Origin: Lachnospiraceae bacterium
GTDB lineage: Bacteria > Bacillota > Clostridia > Lachnospirales > Lachnospiraceae
Assembly: GCA_016283575.1 (NCBI GenBank)
Contig: JAEEND010000016.1
Span: 1 to 51,654 of the forward strand
Direction of reading: 5' to 3'
Length of the DNA stretch: 51,654 bases
In this document: piece by piece, positions 43,004-50,599 of the stretch
Layout: each line of letters starts with the position of its first letter
How positions within the stretch are numbered: the first letter of the stretch is position 1
The notes under the pieces: model-generated
Told to the model about the DNA's origin: nothing
What the model saw: the letters and a program-made list of their open reading frames with translations, nothing else
The model's database searches: none
Made by a program: the position numbers and the translations under genes

Positions 43004-43325
43004 TAATTACCTTGACTATATCTTTAAGATAAAAGAAAGCCTTACCTGGTCGGTGGATGACGCCGGCCGGGTAACGGTCAATATGGAGAATAAAGGTATA
43101 ACAAACAGACTTGCTCAGCTTCTTTTTAAGAAGCCTAAAGTGAGTCAGATAGAGCTTCAGGGCATGGGCAGTTTTATCTTTACCAAGATAGACGGTAAGC
43201 TTTCCGTCTATGAAATCGGTAAGCTTCTGCATGAAGAATATAAAGAAGATGCCGAACCACTTTACGAGAGGCTCAGCGTCTACATGAAAAAACTTGAAGA
43301 AATCGGCTTCATCGAGCGGGTCTGA
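42987..43325 (+). CDS. PqqD-like small protein
   Basis: A 112-residue protein. Its C-terminal two-thirds fit the PqqD/RRE fold: GMGSFIFTKIDGKLSVYEIG, then LHEEYKEDAEPLYERLSVYM and KKLEEIGFIERV. In peptide-natural-product pathways PqqD-type domains hold the precursor peptide for a radical SAM enzyme. No such enzyme is nearby. It starts inside the transporter gene (17-bp overlap), so the two are co-translated. It may be a regulatory or binding subunit for the transporter substrate. Confidence 0.82.
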   Translation: MKRNSDNYLDYIFKIKESLTWSVDDAGRVTVNMENKGITNRLAQLLFKKPKVSQIELQGMGSFIFTKIDGKLSVYEIGKLLHEEYKEDAEPLYERLSVYMKKLEEIGFIERV

Positions 43326-43347
43326 CCCCTCATGAAGCCTTTTTTTA
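43305..43347 (+). terminator. Terminator of the OPT-PqqD operon
   Basis: GGCTTCAT and ATGAAGCC (8-bp perfect arms), with an inner GGGT/ACCC stem, followed by TTTTTTT. It overlaps the end of the PqqD-like gene. Confidence 0.82.
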
Positions 43348-43399
43348 TTCTGATTTTTAAGTCATAGCTGACTACGCGCAAATATCTCTTCGACCGGCT

Positions 43400-44200
43400 T
43401 TATAATCTGATTTTTAAATCACCGTCATAAACCGAGACCGGCACGTCTTCACCGAAAGAAAAGACTTCCGGAAGATAATCTTCATCTTCGAAATGGTACT
43501 TTACAATGCGTTCTTTTTTCGGGTCTATGATCCAATACTCACGGACTCCTGCATTCATGTACTTTGTAAGCTTAATGCCCATGTCACGGCTCTTTGTTGA
43601 AGGAGAAAGAACCTCTAATACAAAATCCGGTGCGCCTTCGATGCGGTCTTTTATCTTATCTTTGTCACAGGTAACTGTCAGGTCGGGCACAAGCATATTG
43701 TTGTTATCATCTTTTTCAAGATGCACGTCTGCAGGCCCCATCAAGACCACACATGCCCCGCCTTTTTCAGATATATATGTGTTAAAAGCAAGAAAAACTT
43801 TTTGAATAAGCTGTTGGTGCTTTACGGTAGGTGCAGCAAAATAATAAATTTTGCCGTCTATCAATTCAGTGTGGGCATCTCCTGAGATTTCTATGTACTC
43901 GTCAATAGTCAGTCCGCTAATATGACTGTTATAGCGATTCTCCGCGGTCTCGCGAAGCAAGTTTACGTGATTCTCTGAAGTCTCCCTCGCCATGTCATAG
44001 TGATAAGCTCTGCCCTCTGATATAAATTCCCGAGAGGTAAGTGCGCGCTCTATTGCTGCCAGCGTTACGGGCCTTGGATTTTCGGTCTTACCTGAAAATA
44101 TCTTCTGAAGTGTCACTACGGGAACACCGGAATATTGAGATAACTGCGAAAGGCTGAATCCTCGCATATCTTTTATTTCACTCATTTCCTGTATAGTCAT
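43400..44200 (-). CDS. HTH-Uma2 (DUF820) putative endonuclease
   Basis: A 266-residue protein. The N-terminal part (about 1-55) is an XRE-type helix-turn-helix (GFSLSQLSQYSGVPVVTLQK). A short linker leads to a Uma2/DUF820 PD-(D/E)XK-like domain (about 100-266) with ELIDGKIYYFAAPT, PDFVLEVLSPSTKSRDMGIK and YWIIDPKKERI, which hold the Glu/Asp/Lys of the fold. AGAGGTG precedes the start. Uma2 proteins are abundant in many bacteria but poorly characterised. The HTH fusion and iterons upstream suggest that it binds its own promoter. Confidence 0.88.
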   Translation of the reverse strand: MTIQEMSEIKDMRGFSLSQLSQYSGVPVVTLQKIFSGKTENPRPVTLAAIERALTSREFISEGRAYHYDMARETSENHVNLLRETAENRYNSHISGLTIDEYIEISGDAHTELIDGKIYYFAAPTVKHQQLIQKVFLAFNTYISEKGGACVVLMGPADVHLEKDDNNNMLVPDLTVTCDKDKIKDRIEGAPDFVLEVLSPSTKSRDMGIKLTKYMNAGVREYWIIDPKKERIVKYHFEDEDYLPEVFSFGEDVPVSVYDGDLKIRL

Positions 44201-44215
44201 GGTTGCACCTCTTTA

Positions 44216-44255
44216 TACCAAATATACTTTGATATACTTTGATATCTATTGATAT
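44216..44255 (-). promoter_or_regulatory. 10-bp iterons upstream of the HTH-Uma2 gene
   Basis: On the - strand ATATCAATAG, ATATCAAAGT, ATATCAAAGT and a degenerate ATATTTGGTA follow each other without gaps, one helical turn apart, ending 16 bp from the start codon. Likely regulator-binding iterons. Confidence 0.6.
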
Positions 44256-44314
44256 ATTATCATATATTCTTCAGGTCTGCAACTTTCTTTATATTCGCGG
44301 AATTGATGCTGTTT

Positions 44315-45055
44315 TTATTTTTGCAAAAAGAACTCTTTCACGGCTTCCGTCACCTTATCTATGTGACGGGTGTAACAATGGTCTTCCCCATAAACAGTAA
44401 CGAGCTTCGCGTTTTTGTAAAGCTCTGCTGCCTTCTTGCCGTAAAAATATGGTACCGCCTCATCTTCATCACCGTGAATAATTAAGACAGGACCTTTATA
44501 ACGGGCGATTTCGTCTTCGGGATGAATTGTCTGCGCCACACGAATATAATCGCCTGAAAGCTCCCAATCCCATCCCTTAAGCATATCGGGTATGTGGGCA
44601 GGATCAAAGGTTGCCCCCAGCAGTTCTCCTCTTCTTGCATCCTCCGGAATCATCCATGCAGGAGACAGCGGGATTATTGCCTTTAAATCATCGGCGCACA
44701 TGCCTCCGATCAGCATGGTGAGAAGTCCGCCCTGGGAATGCCCGCATAAATATATATCCGTCACGAAATCGAGACCTTTAACGTACTCCATCACGGAAAG
44801 CGCGTTAGTTACCCATTTATAGAGAGTGTGATGCTTGAATTCACCGCCGCTCAGTCCATGTCCGTACATGTCCACTCGTAATACAATTATGCCGACTTCG
44901 TTCATGGCTTTTTGCACTGCGATGATATGGTCTTCATCCAGCCATCCCGTAAATCCGTGAATCAATATGCACAGAGGTCCTTTTTCAATTCCTTCGGGAT
45001 AATCAAGCTTCGCATGTAGTTTTGTTCCGTCACTGTCGATGTAAAATTCTTTCAT
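44315..45055 (-). CDS. Alpha/beta hydrolase (esterase-like)
   Basis: A 246-residue alpha/beta hydrolase. The oxyanion segment ILIHGFTGWLDEDH, nucleophile Ser in LCGHSQGGLLT, acid region IIHGDEDEAVPY and His in GEDHCYTRHI form the triad. It resembles feruloyl/cinnamoyl esterases and monoacylglycerol lipases of gut Firmicutes, but substrate is not set by the sequence. ATG at 45055 with GGAGGAGC; promoter at 45098-45126. Gene is monocistronic. Confidence 0.88.
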   Translation of the reverse strand: MKEFYIDSDGTKLHAKLDYPEGIEKGPLCILIHGFTGWLDEDHIIAVQKAMNEVGIIVLRVDMYGHGLSGGEFKHHTLYKWVTNALSVMEYVKGLDFVTDIYLCGHSQGGLLTMLIGGMCADDLKAIIPLSPAWMIPEDARRGELLGATFDPAHIPDMLKGWDWELSGDYIRVAQTIHPEDEIARYKGPVLIIHGDEDEAVPYFYGKKAAELYKNAKLVTVYGEDHCYTRHIDKVTEAVKEFFLQK

Positions 45056-45097
45056 TGCTCCTCCTGTGGCCGTGTCCGGTTTTTTATTCATAAATTC

Positions 45098-45126
45098 ATT
45101 ATATCCATAGTGAAGTCAGCATACAA
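45098..45126 (-). promoter_or_regulatory. Promoter of the hydrolase gene
   Basis: TTGTAT, 17 bp, TATAAT on the - strand, about 45 bp upstream of the start. Confidence 0.72.
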
Positions 45127-45153
45127 TCCGCATTTCGCCCCGCATCGTGGGTC

Positions 45154-45360
45154 TTTCAACAGCGGGATCTCCGAAATCCTATTTTTCGCTGTTCTTTTTT
45201 CTTCACTCCGGCACCTTTCAACAGCGGAATCTCCGAAATCCTATTTTCCGCTGTTCTTTTTTCTTCACTCCGGCGCCTTTCAACAGCGGAATCTCCGAAA
45301 TCCTGTTTTTCGCTGTTCTTTTTTCTTCACTCCGGCATCTTTCAACAGCGGAATTCATAA
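45154..45360. repeat. 62-bp tandem palindromic repeat array 2
   Basis: TTTCAACAGCGG starts at 45154, 45216, 45278 and 45340: again an exact 62-bp period. Units 1 to 3 have arms AACAGCGG(A/G)A and TT(T/C)CGCTGTT with a 16-nt loop, followed by CTTTTTTCTTCACTCCGG. Unit 4 keeps only the left part and grades into the 45368-45417 stem-loop. Core and period match array 1 at 115-326, though linkers differ. The array fills the space between the hydrolase promoter and the XRE-TPR gene. Confidence 0.9.
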
Positions 45361-45367
45361 AAAGTAA

Positions 45368-45417
45368 AATCTCGCTGTCAAGTCCGGCTCAAAAGTTCGT
45401 TTTCAGACAGCGAGATT
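45368..45417 (-). terminator. Terminator of the MFS-XRE operon
   Basis: AATCTCGCTGTC and GACAGCGAGATT, 12-bp perfect arms with a 26-nt loop, followed on the - strand by TTACTTTTT. The arms are a variant of the array core (CGCTGT/ACAGCG). Begins 3 bp past the stop. Confidence 0.75.
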
Positions 45418-45419
45418 CC

Positions 45420-46532
45420 TTATTTTACACTATTCCAATATTCAAGTGACGCTTCCATCTTCTTTATGACTTTAGGAGGCAGCACTTTAGGCCCCATATT
45501 AAAAAGATTATCGATACCGGCCATGGCTCCAACGCCAAAATTATCATATAGAGAAATGTGATAATCCTCACTTCCATGCCAGAATCTGATCTTTCCTGCA
45601 AAATCATTTGAAGGATTTTTGTCATACTGCTTTGCTATTTCTAAGGCTGTATCAATGCAGGCTTTCATTTCATCATTCTTTTTGAGGCAGGAAAGAACTA
45701 ATGATTTAAAAATAAGTCCCAAGATCATCATCTTGGAAAGATAACTGTTCTTGCTCCTATCAATGATGGTAGCATCTACTATAGTCATATACCAATCCAT
45801 GATCTCACAGGCTTCTTTGTATCCCTTCGTGTTGTCCATAGAAACCAACACCATAAACATTTCTGTAGAAAATTCCATGGTCTTGACCAGAATGGAGACC
45901 AAAACTTTCGTGTAAGCCTCCATTGCTTCTTCCGGCTTGCCTGTCATTCTTAAAATATTGGCAATGTTGATGTCTGCTATGCCTTGATAGTTTATCTTTT
46001 CAAACTCCTCAAGAGATTTCTCAGGGTTGTCACGGCCTTTTATAGCTGCGATGCGATATTTAATGCTAAAGGTTTCCTGATCCGGTTTGTCACTCTGTGA
46101 AACGTAGCGAAGAGACGACTCGTAAAGTTCTATTGCTTTTTCCCGGTAATCCTTCAAATCTTTTACCGATGAAACAATATAGTATGTGTCCGCACAGCTT
46201 GTTAGAATCGAAAAGTTACCCGGATATCTGACCAGTGCTTTTTCTGCCTCAGCGATAGCCTCTTCATATTTATCCTCATGCAAAAGAGAATCCATCCTGT
46301 CAGAAATGTCTTTTATGTTCTTGGAGGACATGCTATAGCCCAAAAGCACATCCACAGATATGCTGAAAAAGTCTGCAAGCTGCATAAGAGTCAGGATATC
46401 CGGCACATTACTGCCGCTTTCCCACTTTGATACGGCTCCAACCGTAACTCCAAATGCTTCTGCAAGTTCTTCCTGGGTAAGATTCATGCTCTTTCGATAT
46501 TTCTTTATGTTTTCATTAAGCTTTATCTGCAT
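45420..46532 (-). CDS. XRE family regulator with TPR-like domain
   Basis: A 370-residue protein: N-terminal XRE helix-turn-helix (about 1-65; MNLTQEELAEAFGVTVGAVSKWESG) and a helical repeat region (about 75-365) with TPR-like pairs (EEAIAEAEKALVRYPGN, EAMEAYTKVLVSI). Proteins with this design often sense peptides or proteins in Firmicutes; here the ligand is unknown. It follows the MFS gene by 26 bp. The start codon and ribosome binding site lie in a perfect hairpin (46530-46549). Confidence 0.88.
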   Translation of the reverse strand: MQIKLNENIKKYRKSMNLTQEELAEAFGVTVGAVSKWESGSNVPDILTLMQLADFFSISVDVLLGYSMSSKNIKDISDRMDSLLHEDKYEEAIAEAEKALVRYPGNFSILTSCADTYYIVSSVKDLKDYREKAIELYESSLRYVSQSDKPDQETFSIKYRIAAIKGRDNPEKSLEEFEKINYQGIADINIANILRMTGKPEEAMEAYTKVLVSILVKTMEFSTEMFMVLVSMDNTKGYKEACEIMDWYMTIVDATIIDRSKNSYLSKMMILGLIFKSLVLSCLKKNDEMKACIDTALEIAKQYDKNPSNDFAGKIRFWHGSEDYHISLYDNFGVGAMAGIDNLFNMGPKVLPPKVIKKMEASLEYWNSVK

Positions 46533-46549
46533 TACAAACTCCTGTAATG
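46530..46549 (-). promoter_or_regulatory. Hairpin enclosing the XRE-TPR start codon
   Basis: On the - strand CATTACA, GGAGTT, TGTAATG: perfect 7-bp stem, 6-nt loop. The Shine-Dalgarno GGAG is the loop and the ATG is the end of the 3' arm. It could limit translation or, as DNA, be the regulator's own operator. Confidence 0.6.
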
Positions 46550-46558
46550 AAAGAATTT

Positions 46559-47905
46559 TTATCCTAAATCAGCTGATACTTTCTCGTTTTTAATTCCAAG
46601 TGAGCCTTCCTCAATCTCCATCTGTGGTTTTGCAAAGACTAAGATTGCAAGAATAGCTATCGTAAAAATTACGCAGAAAACAAGAATTGCTTCTGTGCTG
46701 ACCCTGGTCACAACCGCGCTTAAAAGAAGCGATCCCACCGGCATACATGCTGCTCCGCATGCGCCCATTACTGCTGACGCTCTTGCAATATATTCGGGAT
46801 CGGCGTTTTTCATAAACTGGATATTGATCGTACCGCCTATTATTGAAGCTGCCACCATCATGATAAAAAATGAAGCTGCTACGTCCACATAACAGGCAAT
46901 ATTATTTCCGGCAAAGACTCCACCGCAGGCCATTCCAAGCATTCCCGCTCCGAGAAGTGATGTACCAAGCATGGTCATCTTAAGGGGAGAGAGTTTCTTT
47001 GAAAGAACCGGCACAAGTGCGGATCCGGCAATACCTCCGATTGCAGCAAATGCGCCTGCGATACTGAGGATTTCTCCGCCCATCCTGAATATCTCGCCTG
47101 CAATCGGTGCTTGAAGTGCATTTATCGGAATGAGCATAAAATTAAGTGCAACAGCAAGTAATCCATAATTGCAGATAACTCGGGATCTTGCCACATATCT
47201 AAATCCATCCAGGAAGAATTCAATTTTGCTCTGTTCTTTTTTATTTTCTTTTTCTCCGGTTGCGGATGTTTCCTTGGAGACTTCATTCGGTGCTGCTTCG
47301 GTAATTGCTGTTCTTCCGGCTTTCATTGCGCTGATAAGCATCGCTGCAACCGCAAAAGTTACCACATCAATCATCATTGCTACAGAAACGCCTGCTGTTG
47401 CAATGATCACTCCCGCAACACCTGTACCTGCCAAAGATGCAGCACTTGAAAGCATGGAATTAAGACTCATTCCGCAGGTCATATGCTCTTTCTTAACTAC
47501 CTGCAATGTAAATGCTGAAGTTGCAGGCAGATTAAAGGATTCCACTGTTGTGATGACCAAAGTAAAGATCGCCATAACCGGCGCATTCACTAAGCCTGCT
47601 CTATAAATAAACGCAAACAATGTAATAATGACTGCCCTAAGAAGATGTGTTGCTACAATCACATGCTTCTTGTTCATCTTCTCAACAATAGCTCCGGCAA
47701 AAGGCTGAACCACCACGTTGGGAAGTGTATTAAGTGCAAAAACTATTGCTGACCAAGCTGCGCTTTTTGTGATCAGATAAACCAGCCATGTAAAGGCGAT
47801 TGCATCTACAGAATCGCCAAATCGATTGATAACCGTAGCAAAAATAAGCTTTCTATATTCCCGTTCCTTAAAGATCTCCCCATACATTTTCCTGTTCTGT
47901 TCCAT
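46559..47905 (-). CDS. MFS transporter
   Basis: A 448-residue major facilitator with about 12 predicted helices, of the drug/siderophore exporter type (VINRFGDSVDAIAFTWLVYL, GAIVEKMNKKHVIVATHLLR after helix 2). A long, poorly conserved and charged central loop (about 195-225; Thr/Glu/Lys-rich) separates the two halves. I use the ATG at 47905 (AAGGAG 9 nt upstream) instead of the one at 47932. Substrate unknown. Operon with the XRE-TPR regulator. Confidence 0.88.
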   Translation of the reverse strand: MEQNRKMYGEIFKEREYRKLIFATVINRFGDSVDAIAFTWLVYLITKSAAWSAIVFALNTLPNVVVQPFAGAIVEKMNKKHVIVATHLLRAVIITLFAFIYRAGLVNAPVMAIFTLVITTVESFNLPATSAFTLQVVKKEHMTCGMSLNSMLSSAASLAGTGVAGVIIATAGVSVAMMIDVVTFAVAAMLISAMKAGRTAITEAAPNEVSKETSATGEKENKKEQSKIEFFLDGFRYVARSRVICNYGLLAVALNFMLIPINALQAPIAGEIFRMGGEILSIAGAFAAIGGIAGSALVPVLSKKLSPLKMTMLGTSLLGAGMLGMACGGVFAGNNIACYVDVAASFFIMMVAASIIGGTINIQFMKNADPEYIARASAVMGACGAACMPVGSLLLSAVVTRVSTEAILVFCVIFTIAILAILVFAKPQMEIEEGSLGIKNEKVSADLG

Positions 47906-47975
47906 ATCTGAAGTCTCCTTACTTGTTTTCATGACTTCATTTTATATGGAACCTATACTATATATAATACACTTG

Positions 47976-47992
47976 TTGTATTGTTTGTAAAA
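47976..47992. promoter_or_regulatory. Candidate operator upstream of the MFS gene
   Basis: AATACA, 5 nt, TGTATT, next to a TATATA box on the - strand. Probably a dimeric-regulator site, possibly for the XRE-TPR protein. Confidence 0.4.
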
Positions 47993-47997
47993 GAAAA

Positions 47998-48016
47998 ACA
48001 TTCCGTTACGGAAAGT
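47998..48016 (-). terminator. Probable terminator of the redox cluster
   Basis: ACTTTCCG and CGGAATGT (one mismatch, 3-nt loop) followed on the - strand by TTTTCTTTT, about 50 bp after the lipoprotein stop. Confidence 0.6.
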
Positions 48017-48065
48017 TTTCTTTTCTCATATCTTGAATAAAACTCTATCACTACTTCTCATAAGC

Positions 48066-48683
48066 TTATTCAGTAATACTTATTGTTACGTTAACGTCCC
48101 CGGAACCAAGCCTTTTTTTCATTTCTTCCGCAGATGTATTATCAATATGCCCGAGCTTTGTATAAGCCCAGCTATTTGAACCGTAAAACACTACCAGCTG
48201 ATTACCTGAATACAAAACAATGTCCCCGGCACTTGTAGTCATCTGCTTATCATTCCTTGGAATAGACTGACCAATAGAGCCAACCTGCTCAAAGTCGCCA
48301 TACATAGACATATCAATGATGATAGGTTTATCTTCAGCCAGATTCTTCAGAGCTTCTACTGATTCATTTTCTTCCCAGATTACCTGTATCTCTTCATCAT
48401 TTATAAAAAGCTTAAGCATATTTTCCGTCGACCTTTCATCATTAGTAATTACGTCTTCTTCATCCTTTAAGTGATCTTCCGTTGCCGTATTACTGTTCGT
48501 TTTAGCATCAGCGTTAACCTGTGACTGTATTGTTTCTACATAATTGTCTTGAACCAAATCAACCTTCGAGTGAACCTGTGCATTCTCATTATATCCACAT
48601 CCGGTAAAGAGGTTTACAACCATCACACATAACGCTATAAGCGTTTTACCTGTATTTTTACAAAAGAGATTTTCCAAACTCAT
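48066..48683 (-). CDS. Cyclophilin-like fold lipoprotein
   Basis: A 205-residue lipoprotein (lipobox FTGC at about Cys 29, MSLENLF start). A Ser/Asp/Thr-rich linker (about 40-90) is followed by the cyclophilin-like domain found next to flavodoxin genes in gut bacteria (LFINDEEIQVIWEENESVEA, YGDFEQVGSIGQSIPRNDKQ, GDIVLYSGNQLVVFYG). Catalytic function is not established. It starts 26 bp inside the flavoprotein gene, so translation is coupled; last gene of the cluster. Confidence 0.8.
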   Translation of the reverse strand: MSLENLFCKNTGKTLIALCVMVVNLFTGCGYNENAQVHSKVDLVQDNYVETIQSQVNADAKTNSNTATEDHLKDEEDVITNDERSTENMLKLFINDEEIQVIWEENESVEALKNLAEDKPIIIDMSMYGDFEQVGSIGQSIPRNDKQMTTSAGDIVLYSGNQLVVFYGSNSWAYTKLGHIDNTSAEEMKKRLGSGDVNVTISITE

Positions 48684-49200
48684 AAGCTTCCCGCTTTTCC
48701 TCTTCTTTGCCTTCTGCTTCACCCATGTCATTTATTCCGCCACAAAACAGTGAACCTTTAAATGAAGCTTTCTCAAAACACTCTACCCAGCCATTCAGAC
48801 CACTGACAGCTTTCTCAGGAACAAATGTGTCATCTTCAGCAGCAGTCGAAAGCATATAGACATTACGAAATCTATAGTCAGAAGGATAAAGCGGATTAAG
48901 TCTGTCAAGGAGAGTCTTCATCTGTCCGCTCATCTCGTAATAGTAGATAGGGGTCGCAAATACAAGCGTATCTGCATTCTTTACTTTTTTCGCAATCTCT
49001 ACAGCATCATCATTTATCACGCACTTCTGCGTCTTTTGGCATGCAAGACATCCTTTGCAGAATCCAACTGTTTTGTCCTTGAGGCTGATGACTTCCACAT
49101 CATGTCCCGCAGCTTTTGCTCCATCAGATACTTTATCTGCCAGAATATCAGAATTGCTCTTTACTCTAAGACTTGTCTTTATTATCAAAACCTTACTCAT
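48658..49200 (-). CDS. Flavodoxin-fold NAD(P)H oxidoreductase, iron-sulfur flavoprotein-like
   Basis: A 180-residue flavoprotein. The FMN-binding region is near the start (IIKTSLRVKSNSDILAD). FCKGCLACQKTQKC gives a C-x2-C-x2-C-x5-C pattern like the compact cluster motif of iron-sulfur flavoproteins. FATPIYYYEMSGQMKTLLDR is the usual FMN reductase/flavodoxin segment. Probable role: reduction of quinones, flavin or xenobiotics. ATG at 49200 follows GGAG. Operon with the hydrolase and lipoprotein. Confidence 0.88.
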   Translation of the reverse strand: MSKVLIIKTSLRVKSNSDILADKVSDGAKAAGHDVEVISLKDKTVGFCKGCLACQKTQKCVINDDAVEIAKKVKNADTLVFATPIYYYEMSGQMKTLLDRLNPLYPSDYRFRNVYMLSTAAEDDTFVPEKAVSGLNGWVECFEKASFKGSLFCGGINDMGEAEGKEEEKREAYEFGKSLL

Positions 49201-49212
49201 CGTCACCTCTCC

Positions 49213-50217
49213 TTATTTCAGATATTCATTGAAGAAGCTCTCAAGTTTGTCAAACGGAATATAATCCTTATCTCCTCCATCATACAGATCTGTATGAACT
49301 GCATCAGGGATGATCATCAGCTCTTTATTATCAGCATATTTGCTGTCCTTTATCATATCGGCAAAAGCGTCTTTACTGAAGTAGCAGGAGTGAGCCTTCT
49401 CGCCATGTACAAGAAGCACTGCACTTCTGATTTCATTGCTGTATTTAAGGATTGGCTGATTCATGAAGGATTCACAGCCTATCACATTCCATCCATCATT
49501 GGAATTAAGGGAACGGGCATGATATCCGCGATCAGTTTTGTAGTAATCAAAGTAGTCTTTTACAAAGAAAGGTGCATCTGCAGGTAGAGGATCTACAACA
49601 CCTCCCGCGCGCTTATATTCTCCATTCTTTAAATCTTCAAGACGCTGAGCGCACATAGCCTTTTTCGCTTCATATCTCTTTTCTTCACTGTCATCGGCAT
49701 CAAAGTAACCTTTTGCATTAACTCTTGTCATGTCATACATGGTCATTGCAGCTGTAGCTTTGATTCTTGTGTCAAGAGCAGCTGTATTGACAGCCATTCC
49801 GCCCCATCCGCAGATTCCTATGATTCCTATTCTTTCCGGATCTACCTTTTCATTAAGTGAAAGAAAATCAACTGCAGCCATAAAATCCTCTGTATTGATA
49901 TCAGGTGATGCCATATATCTTACGTTGCCGCCTGACTCTCCTGTAAAAGAGGGATCAAAGGCTATTGTAAGAAATCCTCTTTCTGCCATAGTCTGGGCAT
50001 ATAATCCTGAACACTGCTCCTTAACAGCTCCAAAAGGTCCTGATACTGCAATAGCCGGAAGCTTGCCATCTATATCCTTTGGTATATACATATCTGCCGC
50101 AAGAGTTATCCCGTAGCGATTTGCAAATGTCACCTTGCTGTGTTCTATCTTCTCACTCTTTGGAAAGGTCTTATCCCACTCTGTTACTAAATTAAGTTCT
50201 TCTGTTCTGATCATCAT
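49213..50217 (-). CDS. Dienelactone hydrolase-type alpha/beta hydrolase
   Basis: A 334-residue hydrolase. The nucleophile elbow is GICGWGG, with Cys where most family members have Ser, as in dienelactone hydrolase and the YcjY group. Supporting segments: SGPFGAVKEQCSGLY (oxyanion), VLLVHGEKAHSC and IPDAVHTDLYDGG (His). No signal peptide. GGAGGT precedes tandem ATGs at 50217 and 50214; either may be used. In the LysR-divergent cluster it likely acts with the flavoprotein. Confidence 0.87.
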   Translation of the reverse strand: MMIRTEELNLVTEWDKTFPKSEKIEHSKVTFANRYGITLAADMYIPKDIDGKLPAIAVSGPFGAVKEQCSGLYAQTMAERGFLTIAFDPSFTGESGGNVRYMASPDINTEDFMAAVDFLSLNEKVDPERIGIIGICGWGGMAVNTAALDTRIKATAAMTMYDMTRVNAKGYFDADDSEEKRYEAKKAMCAQRLEDLKNGEYKRAGGVVDPLPADAPFFVKDYFDYYKTDRGYHARSLNSNDGWNVIGCESFMNQPILKYSNEIRSAVLLVHGEKAHSCYFSKDAFADMIKDSKYADNKELMIIPDAVHTDLYDGGDKDYIPFDKLESFFNEYLK

Positions 50218-50229
50218 TTGATACCTCCG

Positions 50230-50454
50230 TCATCTCTCCTTCATTTCGTTTTCGATTTTTCTTAGCATGAAATCCATGCAGTCAACTTTTCTCCCGCTTT
50301 CGTGGTACTCGTCCATGGCACGGCATCTTTCTTTTTTCAGAAGCCTTACCATTTCATCGATACTGCCTGACTCAAATCTTTCCAGGATAGTGTCTGTTGC
50401 CTCATTACAGCATCCCGCATCTGAAAGGCTTTGCTTTAGATATTCTTTATCCAT
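50230..50454 (-). CDS. Small protein of the LysR-linked cluster
   Basis: A 74-residue helical protein (MDKEYLKQSLSDAGCCNEA start; LKKERCRAMDEYHESGRKVD later). It has four Cys, two of them adjacent, and no membrane helix. The AGGA-type site and its place as first gene of the cluster, 12 bp before the hydrolase, support a real gene. Cys content suggests a redox or metal link but no function can be given. Confidence 0.75.
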   Translation of the reverse strand: MDKEYLKQSLSDAGCCNEATDTILERFESGSIDEMVRLLKKERCRAMDEYHESGRKVDCMDFMLRKIENEMKER

Positions 50455-50485
50455 GAGTATTCCTCATTTCCATGTAAATATTTCA

Positions 50486-50514
50486 CTTACAATTCTATTG
50501 TATGAGCTTGTAAG
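50486..50514. promoter_or_regulatory. Candidate LysR-type operator
   Basis: CTTACAA and TTGTAAG (7-bp perfect arms, 15-nt gap) lie between the divergent LysR gene and the cluster. The right arm overlaps the LysR -35, so the protein could repress itself and activate the other side. Confidence 0.6.
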
Positions 50515-50536
50515 ATTTTTTGCTAATAGTTATAAT
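50508..50536 (+). promoter_or_regulatory. Promoter of the LysR gene
   Basis: TTGTAA, 17 bp, TATAAT on the + strand, 64 bp upstream of the start. Confidence 0.75.
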
Positions 50537-50599
50537 GAATATCATATTATTCCATTTTGGCATATCATTCAGCAATGAGCAGTGCAGAAAGGAATCACC

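Larger units (their letters stand above)
45056..45419. other. Intergenic region with hydrolase promoter and array 2
   Basis: This 364-bp stretch contains no supported gene. It holds the hydrolase promoter (45098-45126), the 62-bp array (45154-45360) and a terminator (45368-45417). Confidence 0.75.

Noticed and set aside
45110-45449. Two overlapping + strand ORFs with repeated peptides
   Set aside because: They are read-through of the 62-bp array. The period is not a multiple of 3, so the same DNA appears in shifted frames, and there is no ribosome binding site or codon pattern.
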